Assembly (NCBI GenBank): GCA_013397115.1
Contig: VWZW01000522.1
Location: 310,001 to 374,000, forward strand
Reading direction: 5' to 3'
DNA: 64,000 bases
Source: Edolisoma coerulescens
Lineage: Eukaryota; Chordata; Aves; Passeriformes; Campephagidae
The translations under genes and the position numbers were made by a program. Below are positions 1-9,408 of the stretch, in pieces. Each line of letters opens with the position of its first letter. Positions within the stretch are counted from its first letter, which is position 1. The notes under the pieces are model-generated. The model was not told the origin of the DNA. It was given only the letters and a program-made list of their open reading frames with translations, and did not search any database.

Positions 1-2845
1 AGTCTGACTATCTTGTGTAGCACTGTCACAGTGATTTTTACTTTTGTTTCACTGCTCCTTTCAAGTCCTCAAGGAGGAAAACATGCAGGGATGGAAGTAA
101 AGAACATTTAGGACATGGTCCAAAGATGGACTTGCACAATGTCATTAAGGGATCTAGTCCTATGTGGAATTCCAAGCACAGAGTGCCCAACGTCCACAGA
201 CAACTCAAAGGCAGAACTGTGGTACATCCGTGGGCAGCCTTCCTTCCCAAAAGCTGAACAGGAAGCTATCCATGACAGCAGTCTTCAAACTAAGAAATGC
301 ATCCCTTCATGTGACAATACGGGCAGAGGTTGGGGAGAGGTCAGGGCCCTCCAAGAAGGCTGTGAATACAGCAGAAACAGTTTTACAGAGCATTTGTTAT
401 TTTATCAGTCATCTGTAAATTAGGACACAATCAAAACCTGCCAATCCAGAGTTAACCAAGAAAAAATAAATGCAGAAGAAAATGCAGAACTTCTGCTCCT
501 CTCAAAGATTTATGTGGTAAATCAAAACTGCAAACTAACAGCTTCTAACATCTAAGACAAGTCCTAGGAATAAAACAAATCAGATGAACTGTGAATATAT
601 ACCATCTTTCTGTACAGCCCTTTAAAATGCAGTTGCATAGAAAGCAGAGCCCTAACTTTGTAACAGTGAGATTACCAGTCCAGGAAGTTAGGACCTGAGT
701 TCAAGCCCCTCCTCAGACTGAGGTGTACAAACTCGCACATCACCTGGCACAGAAGTGTTCTAACCGCTCAGTCAGATGCCTCCCTCCACTTCTGTGAACA
801 GTGTTGCTTTGCTATTAGGAAAGGATGTAATAAGAACAGAGGAAAAGGGTGACTATTTCCATAGTGCAGGCATCTGGTTACGAGAAAACCTGTTACACAG
901 TTAGTTAAAAGAGTTATTCCTAATCTAGCTTAATGGTGTTTTTTATGTCAAATGCAAGGGGTACTGGGAGCATGATCTCCATCCCTGTTTTTCCATTTAA
1001 ATGCCGAAACTACTGGGTTGCAGAGCCAGGATTTCCGCAACGGCTGTCTGAATAGGCCTACAAATCTTGTACTCTTTACAACACAGACACCAAATTCATG
1101 CAAACAGGATGGAGTATTTTCTTCAGCCTAGTTTTCCTGCAAGGAGGCAAAGCAATACAGAGGCTTCAAGATGAAGAGGGATCTGAACCCAGCTTTCACA
1201 TGGCCTGGACAAGGGATGTTTCAAGTTCTGAAGCTCCTTCCAGCATCCTGTGTTCAGTGGCACTGGTACATCCAATGTGCTCATTGGACACATACCAGGC
1301 CCAAAGCTCTATCCACTGGTGACATGCAATATTCTGCTCAGCATCTGGATCCATATAAAACATATGCAGAAATTACCTGTGATACCAGCACCATATTAAA
1401 TACGCACAGAATGCTTCCCAGCATGTTTATATGCAGTGTTTAGATTGAGCATGGGGATTACTTCACTTAGGCTCTAATTAGGCTACTAAGTACTTGGATT
1501 TACAGGGAAGACAGGGTGCTTTTGTAGGTTTTATTAATCAGGATTTTTTGAGTCCAGCACCTAATGTTTACTTATGTTAAAAGCTAACATTTAAACTTTT
1601 CTTTGATTAATCCATTGGTGGAGTTAAATGTCAAGTTATTCTACAAATGTTAGCCTTTGATGTCTTTGGCAAAGTAACTTCTATAGGTGAAAAGTTTTTT
1701 GTGTACTTTGCAAGTTGGAATCCAAGTCATTGGCAAGATTGCTAAGTTTTACACTAGGCTATTTCCTTAGCTGATGTAAGGGGAATAAAAGCAGCAAACA
1801 CATGAAACAAGTATTTATTTACACTTTGTAATAACACTGCTCTACAGTTTTCTATCATTTGAAACACCTCAGAGAGGCAGAAAGGAATACTAGATACCTC
1901 TTATGCAACCAGTTGCTAGTACAATATTGAAAGATTCTGTCAGAAGAACACAACTTTGTAGATCGATAAGCATCAGTATGGGTAAGCTGATACTTTCTTA
2001 GCATTAAAAAGCACAAATGGCAACTAACTCTAAATTGAATACAGTCTACCAGAAGAGATTGTTATCTATAGAGAAACAGCACCCTTATGCTCTCACAATA
2101 TTGTTCGGAAATTCTATATGCTACATCTTTGCAATGCTCAGTAAAACTTTAAAACTGAAAACCTAAAAGAGTAAAACATTTTTACTTTTAAGTGACTCTA
2201 AAATCCGTAATATTTTGAAAGCTTAGTAGCTCTTCACTGTTTATCCAAGTGAATAATAGTTTTACCAGTAAGTTCTTTAACTGATGGCTAAAGTTGTGAG
2301 CCTTTACAAAACTAAGGAGTAACTAAAAGGTACACTTACTTTATGCCCAGATCAAAAAATATGTATAATGCTCAGACTGCTCTCCACTCACTCTATAATA
2401 CTGCTAGATGACTTTAGAAGCACTTTAAGTTTCAGACAACACACAAGTTTAACATGTTAAGGCACAGGACCCCAAATGGAAATCATTTCTCAACTGTAAC
2501 CTGAAGAAACATAACAGTAAGTCACATATTAGTTACACATTTAATGGAAAATAACATTCATTAAGCAAAGCACACAACAGAAAACAATGGAGATCCAAGC
2601 AGTTGCTTATGAAAAACTATTTCTGAAACTAAATATCCTACACCAAAAAGTCTCAGCTAGTGAACTGGGCATGCAACAAACAAGATGAGAAGACGAGTGA
2701 TCCCTCTACAAATGTGCAGTAAATGAAGATGCTTTAGTTAACGCCAAACTTGCTCATTTATTCCAAAATGATCAGCACTGATTTCTTCCCCCCTTCTCCA
2801 AGTCCCCCTGAAAATCTGCACAAATCCAAAGTTATTGAGCCATAC
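1..2845 (-). other. IPO5: IPO5 intron 2 (part)
   Basis: This intronic stretch runs off the left edge. It begins with the GTATGG donor of exon 2 at 2845. It is AT-rich with many short A and T runs and no further IPO5 exon. The segments around 660-770 and 1170-1320 contain pieces resembling the T-arm and D-arm sides of tRNA genes and may be very old SINE remnants. Nothing else is recognised. Confidence 0.8.
640..1330. repeat. Possible ancient tRNA-derived SINE remnants (two patches)
   Basis: At 690-708 there is a B-box-like string (CCTGAGTTCAAGCCCC) and at 757-776 a string like the reverse of a tRNA D-arm (TTCTAACCGCTCAGTC). At 1177-1193 GGGATCTGAACCCAG and at 1307-1320 GCTCTATCCACTGG show a similar pair in reverse orientation. 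The spacing does not fit a functional tRNA and no cloverleaf forms. I read them as possible decayed SINE fragments; chance is a real alternative. Confidence 0.2.
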
Positions 2846-2926
2846 CTCCTCGGGAGTAGCATTGTTCCTGATTGCCTGCAGGAGGTAAGTGATCTTTGAT
2901 GGGCCTGGAATAGACTCGTAGGTCTC
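2846..2926 (-). CDS. IPO5: IPO5 coding exon 2 (first HEAT repeat)
   Basis: This is an 81-nt, phase 0 to phase 0 exon encoding residues 29-55 of importin-5. On the minus strand the acceptor is CTTTTTATGCAG followed by GAG ACC TAC GAG, and the exon ends GAG GAG before a GTATGG donor at 2845-2840. The peptide contains ETYESIPGPSKITYLLQAIR and ends NNATPEE; the vertebrate protein has E.YENIPGQSKITFLLQAIRN followed by EE. It joins exon 1 in frame with no leftover bases (QAE then ETYE). This segment forms part of the first N-terminal HEAT helix pair. The following exon, expected to begin with a residue run like ARQMAAVLLRR, was not found in 1-2845 and should lie to the left of the window. Confidence 0.94.
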
Positions 2927-5042
2927 CTGCATAAAAAGGGATGCAGGTTATTATAAACATTTATTAGAAAGCACGTGTTAAGCATTAATATGAATTGACT
3001 TTACTTTTAAAACTACATCAGTATCCATCTAATCTAAAAAAATAACATAGCAGAAAAAAAATTAAAGCTATCAAAAAAAAAATTTATTACCTATTTTAAA
3101 ATAATGAGTAAAATCTTAGTTATCTAGTAAGATCTGTCATATTGGAATGATCTACACATGCATGACTGGCCACTTAGGAGATTAGTTACAAAATATAAAT
3201 AGAACATAAACTCATAGAAATACAACATACACCAAGCATATCCTACTGGGAATCTATCATAGCTTTTATCATATCAAAGAATTAAAAACTTTGGAAGCCT
3301 GAGACCAAGCTGTGGCCAACAGGTTAATAACCAAGGTCAAATGTATAGTCCAAAAATTTGATCAGCTCTGGTTTTGAACCTTTTTGTAACTTCTACTACG
3401 TTATGTGGCAGCCACACGTCTCAACCACACATTCTGAATAAGAATATCTTATTTTTAAACTCCTGAATTTATTTTTAAACTTTCTGAGTTTCAGAAAGAG
3501 AGACTATTTAGTCTCCTCCTTAGGAAAACCCTCTTAAAAAAATTAAAAGTTTAACAGGAAGTTCAGTTATGTTGTCTTACATGCTTCTGGCACGCATTTT
3601 ATTCATTACACCTTTTAAAATTACCTTGTTACTTAGAAGCTAGAGTGAAAACACAGCAAAACAACTTTTGCTATCCAAAACATGGTATATGCGAGCCCTG
3701 TGAAACTCTAAATGCTTTTTTTTAATATACTAAACCTATGTAAATAGGAGCAGAAGAATTACAAGCTAAATAGCAACCCCTCAAAACATTTAGCAACAGT
3801 TCTATACTTAGTAACTCCGAATAACTTTTTGTGGACAGTCTTGAAGATGAATTACTTCACCCTTTTCAAATATTCATTAACCCATCCTGAACTCAAGGAA
3901 TGAGCCTACTCTGCAAAGTTCAGGTTTACTTCCATCAGTTCTCTGCCTGCCTACTTCCCATTTGCAACACTGTAGCAGCTCCTTCCAATACTCTAACAAA
4001 CTGTTACACAGCTTGACAGGATACCTTCTATTTTCAATAAAGCAGTTTTGCATTTAATATCAGACATCACCTTCCTCTCCTCCCCTTTCTGTACCTGCTT
4101 CCTAGTAGGCCTTCTTCACAAAGACAATCCTCATTTCATATTCTCTCTAGTTGCCAACATACAGTCACAGTCAATGAGACTCTGAATCCCCAATGAATCC
4201 CTGCATTTAATCTAATCATTTCATGGAGACTGCAAAATTAAATGAGGTTTAGGGTCAGAATAGAGTCTTCTCATGTTAACCTCTTCCATGAATGTAAATA
4301 TTTATATTACACTATTACCTACAAAAACTAATACAGAAACATGAAGGTTCCCTAAACCCAGGCCCAGCACGGACTTGAAGTTATGCTTCCACAGGCAGCT
4401 GAAGCACAGTAAAAGCAGGCTTCCCTCGTGTCAATTCTGATAACCATAAAATTCTATTTTGAGTTGTTTGTTTAACTCACTAAAAATGGCAGCAACCTAA
4501 GCAGTTGTTCAATGGTACAACTCTGTCAATTCAATAAACTCAATTCAGAGGGTGCTAAAGCAAAGGGGCACGAGGAATAATACATGGCCAAACACAGAAC
4601 CTTCTCTCTGAGCTGGTGGAAGTCTTCTTTGCTGGTCCTACCCATCTTACTACCAGTCTTGCCCACACCCTAACTATGTACCTGGATCCTGCTACATCTC
4701 ACTGTATTCTTTAAGTTTACAATTAGTTCCCCAGTTACCTTATGCAGAAGTACAAATTTCTCACACACCATGACCAACTTTCATAACGCATGCAAGAAAA
4801 CATTTACTATCTACACTTACTACTCATGTTCTCCCAAACCTGAGAAATGCACTTTAAAAAAGAGCATAAAATCACCAAAACAAAGTAAATAAAAGTTTCT
4901 CTATCAGAAGACAGACATATAAGTAAGAGGAAGACAGGCTTTTATAGTCAACAGACAACATTACAGGATGGATGGTAAAATGAACCAACCAGATTTCAGC
5001 CAACTAGTCAGGTTAAGTTATGAGCATGCTAGCTCATACACG

Positions 5043-5567
5043 TAATCACAGAATGTTTTGGGTTGGAAGGGACCTAAAGACCATCTCGTTCCTAACCCTC
5101 TGCCATGAGCAGGGACACCTTCCACTAGACCAGGCTGCTCAAAGCCCCAGCCAACCTAGACTTAAATACTTCAAAGAACGGGACATTACAGCCTCTCTGG
5201 GCAGCCTGTTCCAGTGCCTCATCACTCTCACAGTGAAGAATTTATTCTGTATATCTAACCTAAACCTGCCCTCCTTCAGGTTAAAGCCATTGCCCCTTGT
5301 CCTATCACTACATGCCCTTGTAAAAGCCCCTCTCCACCCTTCTTGCAGGCCCCCTTTAGGTACTGGAAGACTGCTCTAAGGTCTCTCCAGTCTCCTCCAG
5401 GCTGAACAACCTCAACTGTCTCAGCCTGTCTTTCACAGGAGAGCTGTTCAGTCCTTCTGACCATCTTGGTGACCCTCCTCTGGACCCACTCCAACAGGTC
5501 CACATCCTTCTTGCGTTAGGGGCCAAAGAGGTGGACACAGTACTCAGGTGGGATCTCACAAGAGCAG
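5043..5567 (-). mobile_element. CR1 LINE fragment (3' end)
   Basis: This is the 3' part of a CR1 retrotransposon on the minus strand, so the plus strand shows the reversed tail first (AATCACAGAATG, TTGGGTTGGAAGGGACC). Antisense landmarks of the CR1 ORF2 C-terminus follow, such as GGCAGCCTGTTCCAGTGCCTC and CAGGCTGAACAACCTCAACT. It ends near AGATTATACAC. It is 5' truncated like most CR1 copies and carries no intact reading frame. Confidence 0.93.
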
Positions 5568-6159
5568 ATTATACACATATAGATCCATACACATAACATA
5601 AGTTTGGAGTCATCAGGCTTTCTTCCTCATCCTTTTTTGCTTTAAACAGCTTTTACTACAATCCTCCCAAAGAGGATATGACTACATCTTCATCAAGTTC
5701 AGTCTTCAACTGAACTACCTTCATTTTCATTTCAATGACCAAAGATATTTGAAATAACCTGAGTCTGCTTAGTTCCCTGTCTATCCATTTCTCATTCTGA
5801 CTGGTTTTCACTGGATACAAATGCAAACCTGCTATTCAATTTACCTGCAGTTATTTGAATCCTTTATGCATTCAATATTACCTTCCAACAGTAAGTAGAC
5901 TTTGAAGAACTGATTGGACTATGCCAATGTTTAAAACCAAGTATGAGTCCTGTAGGATTTTAGGAAGCAAATATTTTAGAGGCTATGCAATACTTTTATC
6001 CAAAGAAATCTTAGTTCAAGAAATAGACAACTTAAGTCAGTCTAGCTACACTGTAGAGAGACAGCTTTGTGTTTCTAGGTAAAAGTTCATTAATCCACCG
6101 TGAAGACTAAGGGGGGTTCTTCATAGCCATGCATGGTGGAAAATTATGAGACAACAGGC

Positions 6160-6396
6160 GTAAATTGAAAAAATGAGGTTCAGACTGGAAGAGGTCCAGA
6201 TCTCTCTGCCCTAATGAGGACAGTCAAACAGGAGTGAGTAACTCAAAGAGCTCGTGCAGTCTCCATTCTTACAGGTCTTTAAGAGTCAGCAGGACAAAGC
6301 CCCAAGTGACCTGATCTGACCTGATAGCTGACACTGCTTTGAACACAACAGACCTCCTGAGGACCCTTCCACTCTGAATGATCCTAAATCATAAAA
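6160..6396 (+). mobile_element. Older CR1 3' end fragment
   Basis: The sequence is a diverged CR1 3' terminus in plus orientation: a GGTTCAGACTGGA-like start, CAGGTCTTTAAGAGTCAGCA, GGACAAAGCCC, then GACCTCCTGAGGACCCTTCC and a tail ATGATCCTAAATC. It lies antisense to IPO5 in intron 1. Its divergence exceeds that of the CR1 at 5.0-5.6 kb, which suggests an older subfamily. Confidence 0.75.
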
Positions 6397-7533
6397 GTAT
6401 TTGCAGCCCATCTTGGAAGTATGCAGAAACTAATGCCAAATTCAGTGCAGCTCAGTAAGTTATTCTACTCCCTGTAGTTTTATAGGAAACTAACAGACTT
6501 GAAAAGCATGGGCATCTATCATGCCAATTAAGGTTTCTTCTTCTGATGGACCATAGTGCATATGTATCTATGAAGATTAAAAAGAACTCCAACTCAGTTT
6601 CAAGCAAGTTTCTTACAAAATATGCCAGTTGTAGGAATCTGTGCTTTAGAGTTTTTATCCAATGTTTTATTTCATAGGCATTACGACACAGCTGCACAAT
6701 GAACTTGATTTGATACAATTCCAATAAAGTTCAAAAAGTTTTTAGAAATGTTTTTACGTTATATGTAGGCAGTCGAGAAGAGAAAGAAATTCAGCTCCTA
6801 GGGAATGACCTCCATTGCAGCTCTATGTTCAGGAATGTGGGAATAATTCTTGCTGACTCTCTAGAAAGTGCAGTTATCAATACCGAACTTCACTAGCTTT
6901 CTAAAAATTTATGTCTCCCCTCCTTCCCACTCTCGATTCATATTCGAGGAATTTTCACTGCAGCATCAGGAATAATGCTTTTTATTCTTCACCAAACAAT
7001 GCGCTGAACTCTGCTGACCGCTGAAGTGATGAGAGCGATAAAAGACCCGATGCAGCCATGCAGCGGGAATTCATGCTAAACCTAGACGCTGGTATTTAAT
7101 TCAACGGGAGAGATTCCCCACCAGGCTTGACAATGGAGCCTTAAGCATGACAGAGAGAAAGAATTAACGTGGCTTAGCCGCCACAAAGAATTTCAGCTGA
7201 AACAACACGTCTGAAAACTTTTTGCTGATAACAAGAAAAACTCAGCATATTGAAAACACCTCTTTTGAGTGAAATACTTCTTAGCTGACGAAACACTTGA
7301 ATACACACGCGGCCGTTCCGAAAAGTTAAAAAACCAAACTACTGTGAGGCAACAGGGAAGGACCTCGGTCCCGCTCCTGCCGGCCAAGTTGGGGCGGGGG
7401 CGCGGAGCCCCTGCAAGGGGCGCTCCGGGAGCCCACGCAAGAGCGCTTCCGTCACGCCAGGCACCCGCTCTGACCTCCTTCGGGAAACGCCTCCACTCCC
7501 GAGCCACCGGGAGCCGCCCCCCCACACGCTGCT

Positions 7534-7591
7534 NNNNNNNNNNNNNNNNNNNNNNNNNNNNNNNNNNNNNNNNNNNNNNNNNNNNNNNNNN
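7534..7591. other. Assembly gap (58 N)
   Basis: A run of 58 Ns interrupts the GC-rich first intron of IPO5. The flanks are C-rich on the left and CpG-rich on the right, a typical place for sequencing dropout. Confidence 0.99.
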
Positions 7592-8016
7592 GCTCCGTCA
7601 CGCCGGGCGGCTCAGGCGGAGCCAGCCATGGGCAACGGGGACAAGCAGCCCCTGGGGACGGTCCCACACGGGCCCCGTGTGGCGGTCTCGAGGCGGGCGA
7701 GGGGAGAGCGGTGCCGGACACGCCGAGGCGGGCGCCGAGGGGAGTAACGGGACCCTTCGCGCCCTCATGGGCCAAGGGCCGGCGCGGGCCCTGCGCCTGC
7801 CAGGCAAAACGGCCGCCACCGCCTGGCCCCGCCGCCCCGAGCGGGGGAAGGCCCGGGCCGCCCCGGCGGCAGCTGGTGCCGCTGCTCACACGTGGGGCTC
7901 GGCCGGCCCCGCCGCCTCCCTGCCCCCCTCCCTTCCTTCCTCCCTCCCTCCCTCCAGCGAGGCCCGGCGGGTCTGACAGGCCGTCTCGGCGGCCGCTGAC
8001 GCGGCGGCCCCGTTAC

Positions 8017-8100
8017 CTCGGCCTGCTTGCGGACCGCATTGTCCGGGCTGAGCAAGTTGCCGAGGAGGGCGTAGAACTGCTCCTGCTCCGTCGCCGCCAT
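8017..8100 (-). CDS. IPO5: IPO5 coding exon 1 (importin-5 N-terminus)
   Basis: This exon encodes the first 28 residues of importin-5, a HEAT-repeat karyopherin-beta that carries cargo such as ribosomal proteins and histones through nuclear pores under RanGTP control. Read on the minus strand, the ATG at 8100-8098 starts MAATEQEQFYALLGNLLSPD, ending in KQAE. It closely resembles the vertebrate IPO5 start (a run of A, then EQ.QFY.LLGNLLSPDN.VRKQAE). The reading frame runs exactly 84 nt to a GTAACG donor (8016-8011), so the intron is phase 0. The next exon starts with ETYE, as in other IPO5 proteins. The start sits in a CpG island with CCAAT boxes upstream, as expected for a housekeeping gene. 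The intronless paralogue RANBP6 is excluded because this copy is split by an intron. Identification rests on remembered family sequence, not a search. Confidence 0.94.
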
Positions 8101-8195
8101 TGCTGCGAGAGGGAAGGAGAGGGAGGAAGGGGGAGCGCCGGCCGCGCCGCCGGCGGGGGAGCAAGGGGCAGGGCCGCAACGCCAGCCGCGCTCCC

Positions 8196-8335
8196 ATTGG
8201 CTGCGGCGCACGGAGCCTCGCCCTCGATTGGCCCTGCCTCCCTTTGACGTCCCGGCGGCTCGGGGCGAGGCGGGCAGCGGGGAGCGGCGGCTCAACCGAC
8301 CCCCAATGGGGGTTTGTCTCCTCGCGAGTCATTGG
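8196..8335 (-). promoter_or_regulatory. IPO5: IPO5 proximal promoter elements
   Basis: Upstream of the ATG at 8100 lie ATTGG at 8196-8200, 8227-8231 and 8331-8335, which are CCAAT boxes on the gene strand, and a CCAAT on the plus strand at 8303-8307. TGACGTC at 8245-8251 matches seven of eight bases of a CRE. CTCGCGAG at 8321-8328 contains the TCGCGA core of the TCTCGCGAGA element found at many housekeeping promoters. No TATA box is visible. Clustered CCAAT motifs suggest NF-Y binding; the transcription start itself cannot be placed from sequence. Confidence 0.6.
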
Positions 8336-8359
8336 TGCGCCGCCGCGCCGGGGGCGGGN

Positions 8360-8441
8360 ACCATCATGGTATGTGGAAATTCCTGTGTATCAGTATTTGC
8401 CCGTTGTCTCCTGTTCCATTGCTCAGCACCACCAAGAAGAG
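8360..8441 (-). mobile_element. CR1 fragment bounded by single Ns, probably misplaced
   Basis: This 82-bp piece lies between Ns at 8359 and 8442 and carries CR1 sequence in minus orientation (CCTGTGTATCAGTATTTGCC, CTCAGCACCACCAAGAAGAG). In CR1 elements of this type it belongs between the 3' tail seen at 8518-8554 and the body seen from 8556. Its present position, inside promoter-like CpG DNA, is probably a scaffolding error. Confidence 0.65.
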
Positions 8442-8517
8442 NGAAAGCGCGGGAGATGGTGGGGCGTCGCCTCCCGGCGCTCGGTGGCGTCGTGCTGCTG
8501 TCCCGCCACACGGAGTC

Positions 8518-9004
8518 ACTGAATCACAGAACGGGTCAGGCTGGCGGGGACCACNCCATCTCTTCTTCAGACCAAGCAGGCGGAACTCCGTCAGCCTTTC
8601 CTTATAAGAGAGTTGCTCCCGTTCCCTCATCCCACTCTGCTGGACCTGTTCCAGGAGCTCCATGTCTCTCTTGTACTGAGGAGGCCAGAACTGGACACAG
8701 CACTCCAGATACAGCCTCACCAGCGTTGAACAGAGGGGTGGGATCACCTGCCTCGGCCTGCTGTCAATGCTCTTCCTGATGCACCCCAGGATACCATTGG
8801 CCTTCCTGGCCACAGGAGCACTGCTGGCTCACAGACAGCTTGCTGTCCACCAGGACCACCAGGTCCTTCTTTGGAGAGCTGTTTTCCAATAGATCAGCCC
8901 CCAGCCTGTGCTGATGCAGGAGGTTATTCTTCCCCAGCTGCAGGACCTTGCATTTGCCCTTGTTGAATTTCAGAAGGTTCTTCTCTGCTCATCTCTCCAG
9001 TCCA
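8518..9004 (-). mobile_element. CR1 LINE fragment next to the IPO5 promoter
   Basis: Minus-strand CR1: the reversed 3' tail starts at CTGAATCACAGAACGG, is broken by an N at 8555, and continues with antisense ORF2 landmarks (GAGCTCCATGTCTCTCTTGT, GGCCAGAACTGGACACAGCA, TCCACCAGGACCACCAGG) to about 9004. In sense, residues such as NGILGCI and CVQFWPPQYKRDMELL are the C-terminal ORF2 region. It belongs to a different CR1 subfamily from the copy at 5.0 kb. It ends the CpG island abruptly, about 420 bp upstream of the IPO5 ATG. Confidence 0.92.
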
Positions 9005-9295
9005 TGGAGGTTTTATTTGATTGAATAAAGCTTAATTAGTATTCCCTTTGTCACAGGGGACATCATAAGTTCGTGATGTGCATGGTGGGAGGCTTTGAGC
9101 ATTGCCCATCTCGTCGGTGGAGGGCTCTGTGCCTCATGGTGCGTCAGCCAGCTGTTTGAGGTGCACCACCCAGCTGTTCGGGGTGCAGCTGCAGGGCAGT
9201 GGCTGGCCGGGTTAGGTGCCACCTTCTACTGCACCTCGGCTGTGCCCAGGGAATGCTGGTGCTTTAAAAGCAGGAGTCAGCCAGTGAACTGGTGG

Positions 9296-9300
<5 letters not shown>

Positions 9301-9365
<65 letters not shown>

Positions 9366-9408
9366 GTGGAAGGAAGGAAGGAAGGAAGGAAGGAGGGAAG
9401 GAAGGAAA
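9301..9408 (+). repeat. Compound microsatellite (GATA)n-(GGAA)n
   Basis: About 16 uninterrupted GATA units occupy 9301-9365, followed by a GGAA-rich run (9368-9408) with one GGGA variant. Long perfect arrays of this kind are normally polymorphic between individuals. The antisense long S-Y-L frame through it is an artefact of the repeat. Confidence 0.97.

Larger units (their letters stand above)
2927..8016 (-). other. IPO5: IPO5 intron 1
   Basis: This intron of about 5.1 kb separates coding exons 1 and 2, with a GTAACG donor at 8016 and an acceptor ending TTTTTATGCAG at 2927. It contains a CR1 fragment in gene orientation (5043-5567), an older CR1 3' end in antisense orientation (6160-6396), the downstream half of the CpG island (about 7310-8016) and a 58-N gap. 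The remainder (2927-5042, 5568-6159, 6397-7310) is AT-rich unique sequence with nothing recognised. Pyrimidine-rich CCTT/CCTC runs occur at 7925-7955. Confidence 0.85.
7310..8520. promoter_or_regulatory. IPO5: CpG island of the IPO5 promoter
   Basis: Base composition switches from AT-rich to strongly GC- and CpG-rich at about 7310 (CACACGCGGCCGTTCCG) and falls off at about 8520, where a CR1 begins. The island spans the putative transcription start, coding exon 1 and about 0.7 kb of intron 1. It contains a 58-N gap and several single Ns, so its sequence is incomplete. Long open frames within it on both strands come from a lack of stop codons at high GC, not from genes. Confidence 0.85.

Noticed and set aside
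7269..8332. Long open frames on both strands in the CpG island
   Set aside because: High GC and Ns remove stop codons; residues are low-complexity P, A, R, G. Only the IPO5 exon 1 frame is supported.
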